Part shown: one piece after another, positions 15,707-17,878 of the stretch
Position numbering within the stretch: the stretch's first letter is position 1
Layout: each line of letters opens with the position of its first letter
From: CAVSIS01 sp963814875
GTDB taxonomy: Bacteria > Acidobacteriota > Thermoanaerobaculia > Thermoanaerobaculales > Sulfomarinibacteraceae
Assembly (NCBI GenBank): GCA_963814875.1
Contig: CAWFFJ010000005.1
Coordinates: 1-17,878, forward strand
DNA: 17,878 bases
Reading direction: 5' to 3'
Translations under genes and position numbers: made by a program
The notes under the pieces: generated by a model
The model's input: only the letters and a program-made list of their open reading frames with translations
The model's database searches: none
Told to the model about the DNA's origin: nothing

Positions 15707-15735
15707 AATATAGGATCAAGCTCGCCATATGTCAA
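15707..15735 (-). promoter_or_regulatory. Sigma-70-type promoter of the peptide-MNIO operon
   Basis: On the minus strand, TTGACA (15735-15730) is followed by a 17-nt spacer and TATATT (15712-15707). The -35 is a perfect match, the spacing optimal and the -10 at 4-5 of 6 bases. The expected transcription start is near 15700, giving a leader of about 70 nt to the ATG at 15630. Confidence 0.75.
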
Positions 15736-15834
15736 GAGCCGAGCTTTCTCGCCCGCTCGAGACCCCTGCTTCGGCTGTGGACGCCCACGTGCTCCTGGCC
15801 AAGCGCACCGAGCTCAATGCCCCGGCCATCCCCC

Positions 15835-15863
15835 TTGACGCGAGCCCCTGGACCATGTATACC
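15835..15863 (+). promoter_or_regulatory. Candidate promoter for the NTF2-like gene
   Basis: TTGACG (15835-15840), 17-nt spacer, TATACC (15858-15863). It is divergent from the MNIO promoter, about 100 nt away. Downstream of it, GATTAACAGTCTCA (15879-15892) resembles GATT-CAGTCTCA on the minus strand just after the MNIO -10. The leader would be about 185 nt. Confidence 0.4.
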
Positions 15864-16056
15864 TATCGAAACGATTAACAGTCTCAATCTTACCTGGGAA
15901 GAAAGTCGTTCGATGGGCGGATCTTTCGCCGCCCGCCTTTCGGAGGGGGTGGTGTCCTTTCAAGCCGGACCCGTCGAGCGGGCATCGATCAACCCGCGGG
16001 CACGACCCTCGCCGGAAGGCTCCGGGTCTCAGCTCACCAACCCAACGGAGGTTCTC

Positions 16057-16524
16057 ATGCGTCGTGGAAATCTACTGATCCTGGCTCTCTGCGCTTCCCT
16101 GCTCTGCCTGCCGGCGCTGGCCGGCGCCGGCGTCCAGGAGGACATCATCGCCCTGGCCAAGGCCCAGTGGGCGGGGGACATGGCCAAGGACGCCGGCAAG
16201 ATAATGGCCACGGTGGCCGACGACTACACCGAGTTCAACGCCGACTTCCCGACCCGTCTCGACGGCAAGGCGATCAACATGCAGCTCGCCGAGGCCTACA
16301 ACAAGGACGCCGGCAAGGTGCTCGTCGCCGAAATGGCCAACCCCAAGGTCCAGGTCTACGGTGACGTCGCCATCCTGACCTACAACTACATCGGCGTGAC
16401 GATGGACAAGGACGGCGTGACGCACTCGAATGCCGCCAAGTCGACCCGCGTGTACGCCAAGATCAACGGCACCTGGAAGCTGGTGCACGCCAACTTCGCC
16501 CCGGCCACCGCCGACAACAACTGA
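16057..16524 (+). CDS. Secreted NTF2-like/SnoaL-type protein (DUF4440-like)
   Basis: A 155-residue protein with a signal peptide MRRGNLLILALCASLLCLPALAGA, probable cleavage near residue 24. The mature part is one alpha+beta domain: helix VQEDIIALAKAQWAGDMAKD, then IMATVADDYTEFNADFP, a second helix, and beta strands PKVQVYGDVAILTYNYIGVTM and STRVYAKINGTWKLVHANFA ending in the 'W+lvH.n.s'-type strand. This is the NTF2-like superfamily, DUF4440/SnoaL type. Members bind small molecules, form dimers or are catalytic in a few cases. GGAGG lies five bases before the ATG. The gene is divergent from the peptide-MNIO operon and may share its regulation. The ligand is unknown. Confidence 0.82.
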   Translation: MRRGNLLILALCASLLCLPALAGAGVQEDIIALAKAQWAGDMAKDAGKIMATVADDYTEFNADFPTRLDGKAINMQLAEAYNKDAGKVLVAEMANPKVQVYGDVAILTYNYIGVTMDKDGVTHSNAAKSTRVYAKINGTWKLVHANFAPATADNN

Positions 16525-16542
16525 GGCTTACCTCTCACCGGA

Positions 16543-16564
16543 GCCGGCGCCGGGAGGCGCCGGC
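16543..16564 (+). terminator. Hairpin after the NTF2-like gene
   Basis: GCCGGCGCC (16543-16551) pairs perfectly with GGCGCCGGC (16556-16564) across the GGGA loop, 18 nt after the stop. No T tract follows, so termination is probable but not certain. Confidence 0.55.
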
Positions 16565-16844
16565 GCCCGTGACGGCGACCGCGGCTGAACCCGCCCGCTC
16601 CCCCTCCAGCCCGCCCTACCTCCGAGTGCCCACCGCGACGGATCCCACCTTTCGCTGCCATCTGGTTACTGATTCAAGTATCTGATGAGGACAGACCGAT
16701 TTGACCGTCTGTTTCGTGTTCTCCTGAATCCGTGTCGGGTATGTCCGGGCGGTTGCCTGCCCAGGCCCGCACAGATCCAGACGTGCAGATTCCCCGCATC
16801 CGGCTCCTCGAGCGCATGGGTTCGCTACGGGAAGGGAAGACGGG

Positions 16845-16872
16845 AAAACGTGCCGGAAAACGAAAACGTGCC
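16845..16872. repeat. Doubled AAAACGTGCC repeat
   Basis: AAAACGTGCC occurs at 16845-16854 and 16863-16872, separated by GGAAAACG. The AACGTGCC core is the same as in the arms of the 13731-13805 palindrome, which suggests one repeat family with degraded copies. Confidence 0.4.
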
Positions 16873-17045
16873 ACCCATCAGAAGGCCTGAGTCAACGACA
16901 CAGATCCGCACTGGGCCCGGGTCGGAGACGTCTCGGGGAGTGAGGGTGGTCAGGAGGTGCCGGTCGCAGTGCATCGGCGTCCACCCAGCCGGACTCTCGG
17001 GTCGTCCGAGGTCAGTCGAGGACCGCCTCAGCCACCCATCGCTTC

Positions 17046-17116
17046 GGTGCCAGGCTTGAAGAAGTCAGGAAGTGTTGAAGGAGAAACAACTTCCCAAGTT
17101 CTTGGAGCCAGGCACC
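17046..17116. repeat. 71-nt imperfect palindromic repeat (copy 2)
   Basis: It begins GGTGCCAGGCTT and ends GGAGCCAGGCACC, so the two ends are near reverse complements. The interior has a second hairpin, GGAAGTGTTG...CAACTTCC. The head and the ACTTCC-ending hairpin match those at 10775-10826. The form is like REP/RAYT-type or MITE-like elements. Confidence 0.5.
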
Positions 17117-17118
17117 CA

Positions 17119-17171
17119 ACGCGCTTCTCGCCTCTCACTTCTCGCGTCTAGCTTCTCGCGTCTTGCCTCTT
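17119..17171. repeat. TTCTCGCGTCT-type tandem repeat over the end of the toxin gene
   Basis: CTTCTCGC-like units recur about every 10-18 nt (CGCTTCTCGCCTCTC, ACTTCTCGCGTCTAG, CTTCTCGCGTCTTGC). The stop codon and the last residues of the AbiEii-type gene lie inside it. Such GAGAAGCGAGA-type strings are common intergenic repeats in some GC-rich genomes (from memory). Confidence 0.45.
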
Positions 17172-17878
17172 CCCGACCTCGATCCTCTTGGCGACCGAGT
17201 GAAAGAACTCCCGCGACCAAACCTCGACGGCCGCGTGATCGACGAGGAAGCGCTCGACCTCGGATCGAGCCGCGTCGAAGCTCAGCTCGTCAATTCGCCG
17301 CGCCAGCATCGATCGGAAGCTGCTTTCATCGAGCCCGGCATCATCACGGTAGTGCCCGCTCTGCCGCATTCTCGCCTCGAGGTGGGCGAGGTCGAGCGGA
17401 GTGCCTCGGGAGACGTACCAGACCAGGTCGTACCAGTCCCTACCCTTGACCCTCGTCCCCCAGCCGCGGCACAGGATCGCGTGCATCTTGCCCGCGAACA
17501 TCGAGGGCGGGGCATAGGCCCTGACCGAGAACGGGATCGGTTGGAGAAGGAACCGTGTCTCCGTCGAGAATCCCGGCGGCGGGTCGGTGTCGATCTCGAT
17601 CTTGATCTTGAGCTGGCCGCGGCCATGCACCGAGGCGGCCAGCCCGCCCGCTTCGATGGTGAGCAAGAGCTTCCGCGTGTTCGCCTTGAGGAACGCCGAC
17701 TCGACGGCGGAGCGGGCGGTCTTCATCTTGACCTCCACGACAGCCGGGAAGCCCCATGAGGCCAGCTCCTGCTCGACGGCATCGCAGTACGGCGAAAGGT
17801 CGAAGCCGTCCTCGCTAGAAAGCAGCGAAAAGTCCATGTCCTCACTGAAGCGGTCGAGCCCGTAGAGCACGCGCAGCG
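17148..17878 (-). CDS. AbiEii/AbiGii-type nucleotidyltransferase toxin (5' end outside window)
   Basis: The frame is open to the window edge, where it reads LRVLYGLDRFSEDMDFS, so the true start lies beyond. The R-F-S-E-D-M-D-F motif is the catalytic acidic segment of the MNT/DUF1814 nucleotidyltransferase family (AbiEii), whose members act as type IV toxin-antitoxin toxins or abortive-infection effectors. A later KMHAILCRGWGTRVKGRDWYDLVWYVSRG segment is the conserved Lys/Arg-Asp-x-x-Asp region of the family. The expected GGTALR stretch just before the edge cannot be seen. The cognate antitoxin (AbiEi-like) would be expected upstream, outside the window. The C-terminal residues after VAKRIEV (GKRQDARS) are encoded by the repeat at 17119-17171 and may not be ancestral. 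Confidence 0.85.
   Translation of the reverse strand, partial: LRVLYGLDRFSEDMDFSLLSSEDGFDLSPYCDAVEQELASWGFPAVVEVKMKTARSAVESAFLKANTRKLLLTIEAGGLAASVHGRGQLKIKIEIDTDPPPGFSTETRFLLQPIPFSVRAYAPPSMFAGKMHAILCRGWGTRVKGRDWYDLVWYVSRGTPLDLAHLEARMRQSGHYRDDAGLDESSFRSMLARRIDELSFDAARSEVERFLVDHAAVEVWSREFFHSVAKRIEVGKRQDARS

Larger units (their letters stand above)
15631..16056. other. Divergent control region between MNIO operon and NTF2-like gene
   Basis: About 425 nt with no gene. It carries two divergent promoter-like sequences and shared motif copies described separately. The plus-strand frame extending upstream of 16057 from 15817 is not used, because the signal peptide and ribosome-binding site fix the start at 16057. 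Confidence 0.7.
16525..17147. other. Intergenic region with several repeats
   Basis: About 0.6 kb with no convincing gene. It holds the terminator hairpin, an ACAGAC...GTCTGT inverted repeat (16691-16712), the doubled AAAACGTGCC (16845-16872) and the 71-nt palindromic repeat at 17046-17116. Confidence 0.6.

Noticed and set aside
17119..17171. CRISPR array
   Set aside because: The repeated units are short, degenerate and not separated by unique spacers of constant length.

Overview
This is a GC-rich bacterial chromosomal window with strong third-position G/C bias. Its genes are loosely packed on both strands and separated by long, repeat-bearing gaps. The organism cannot be named from sequence alone. 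A secreted protein with an 'AAHT.G..GS.WRTDL' pattern, a CoxE-type VWA/MoxR pair, an MNIO (DUF692) locus and many short palindromic intergenic repeats would fit Acidobacteriota (for example Thermoanaerobaculia) or a similar soil or sediment lineage. That is a tentative inference.

Layout. 228-1853 (-) is an FAD-dependent dehydrogenase. It diverges from 1995-2894 (+), an unusual fusion of a NifX/NifB-type cofactor-binding domain to a SlyD-like FKBP prolyl isomerase. 2927-3796 (-) is a secreted protein of unknown function, and 3945-4811 (+) a membrane-anchored alpha/beta hydrolase. A gap of about 0.8 kb carries a candidate promoter and a hairpin-rich leader for 5626-7716 (+), a 696-residue protein with four blocks of consecutive tryptophans. 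After a strong hairpin come a DUF1360 membrane protein and an 81-residue phage-type small protein. 8374-9618 and 9846-10703 (both -) are a VWA (CoxE-like) protein and its MoxR AAA+ ATPase, preceded by a near-perfect 35-nt inverted repeat.

10704-12795 holds a repeat-rich gap, a 5'-truncated CLC chloride channel with CBS and TrkA_C domains, and a two-helix membrane peptide. 12796-13461 (-) is a lipoprotein cytochrome c. The most interesting locus is 13964-15735 (-). A good sigma-70-type promoter with a Fur-box-like repeat just after its -10 drives an 81-residue peptide with a C-E-G-C-H-S-G-W-D core. The peptide overlaps by 4 nt a 474-residue MNIO enzyme that seems to carry its own fused partner domain. 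I read this as a candidate RiPP-type peptide-modification system. A secreted NTF2-like protein (16057-16524, +) diverges from it, and its promoter region repeats part of the same motif.

16525-17147 is a gap with several palindromic repeats. The window ends inside an AbiEii-type nucleotidyltransferase toxin gene whose last codons lie in a repeat.

No rRNA, tRNA, CRISPR array or complete insertion sequence was seen.
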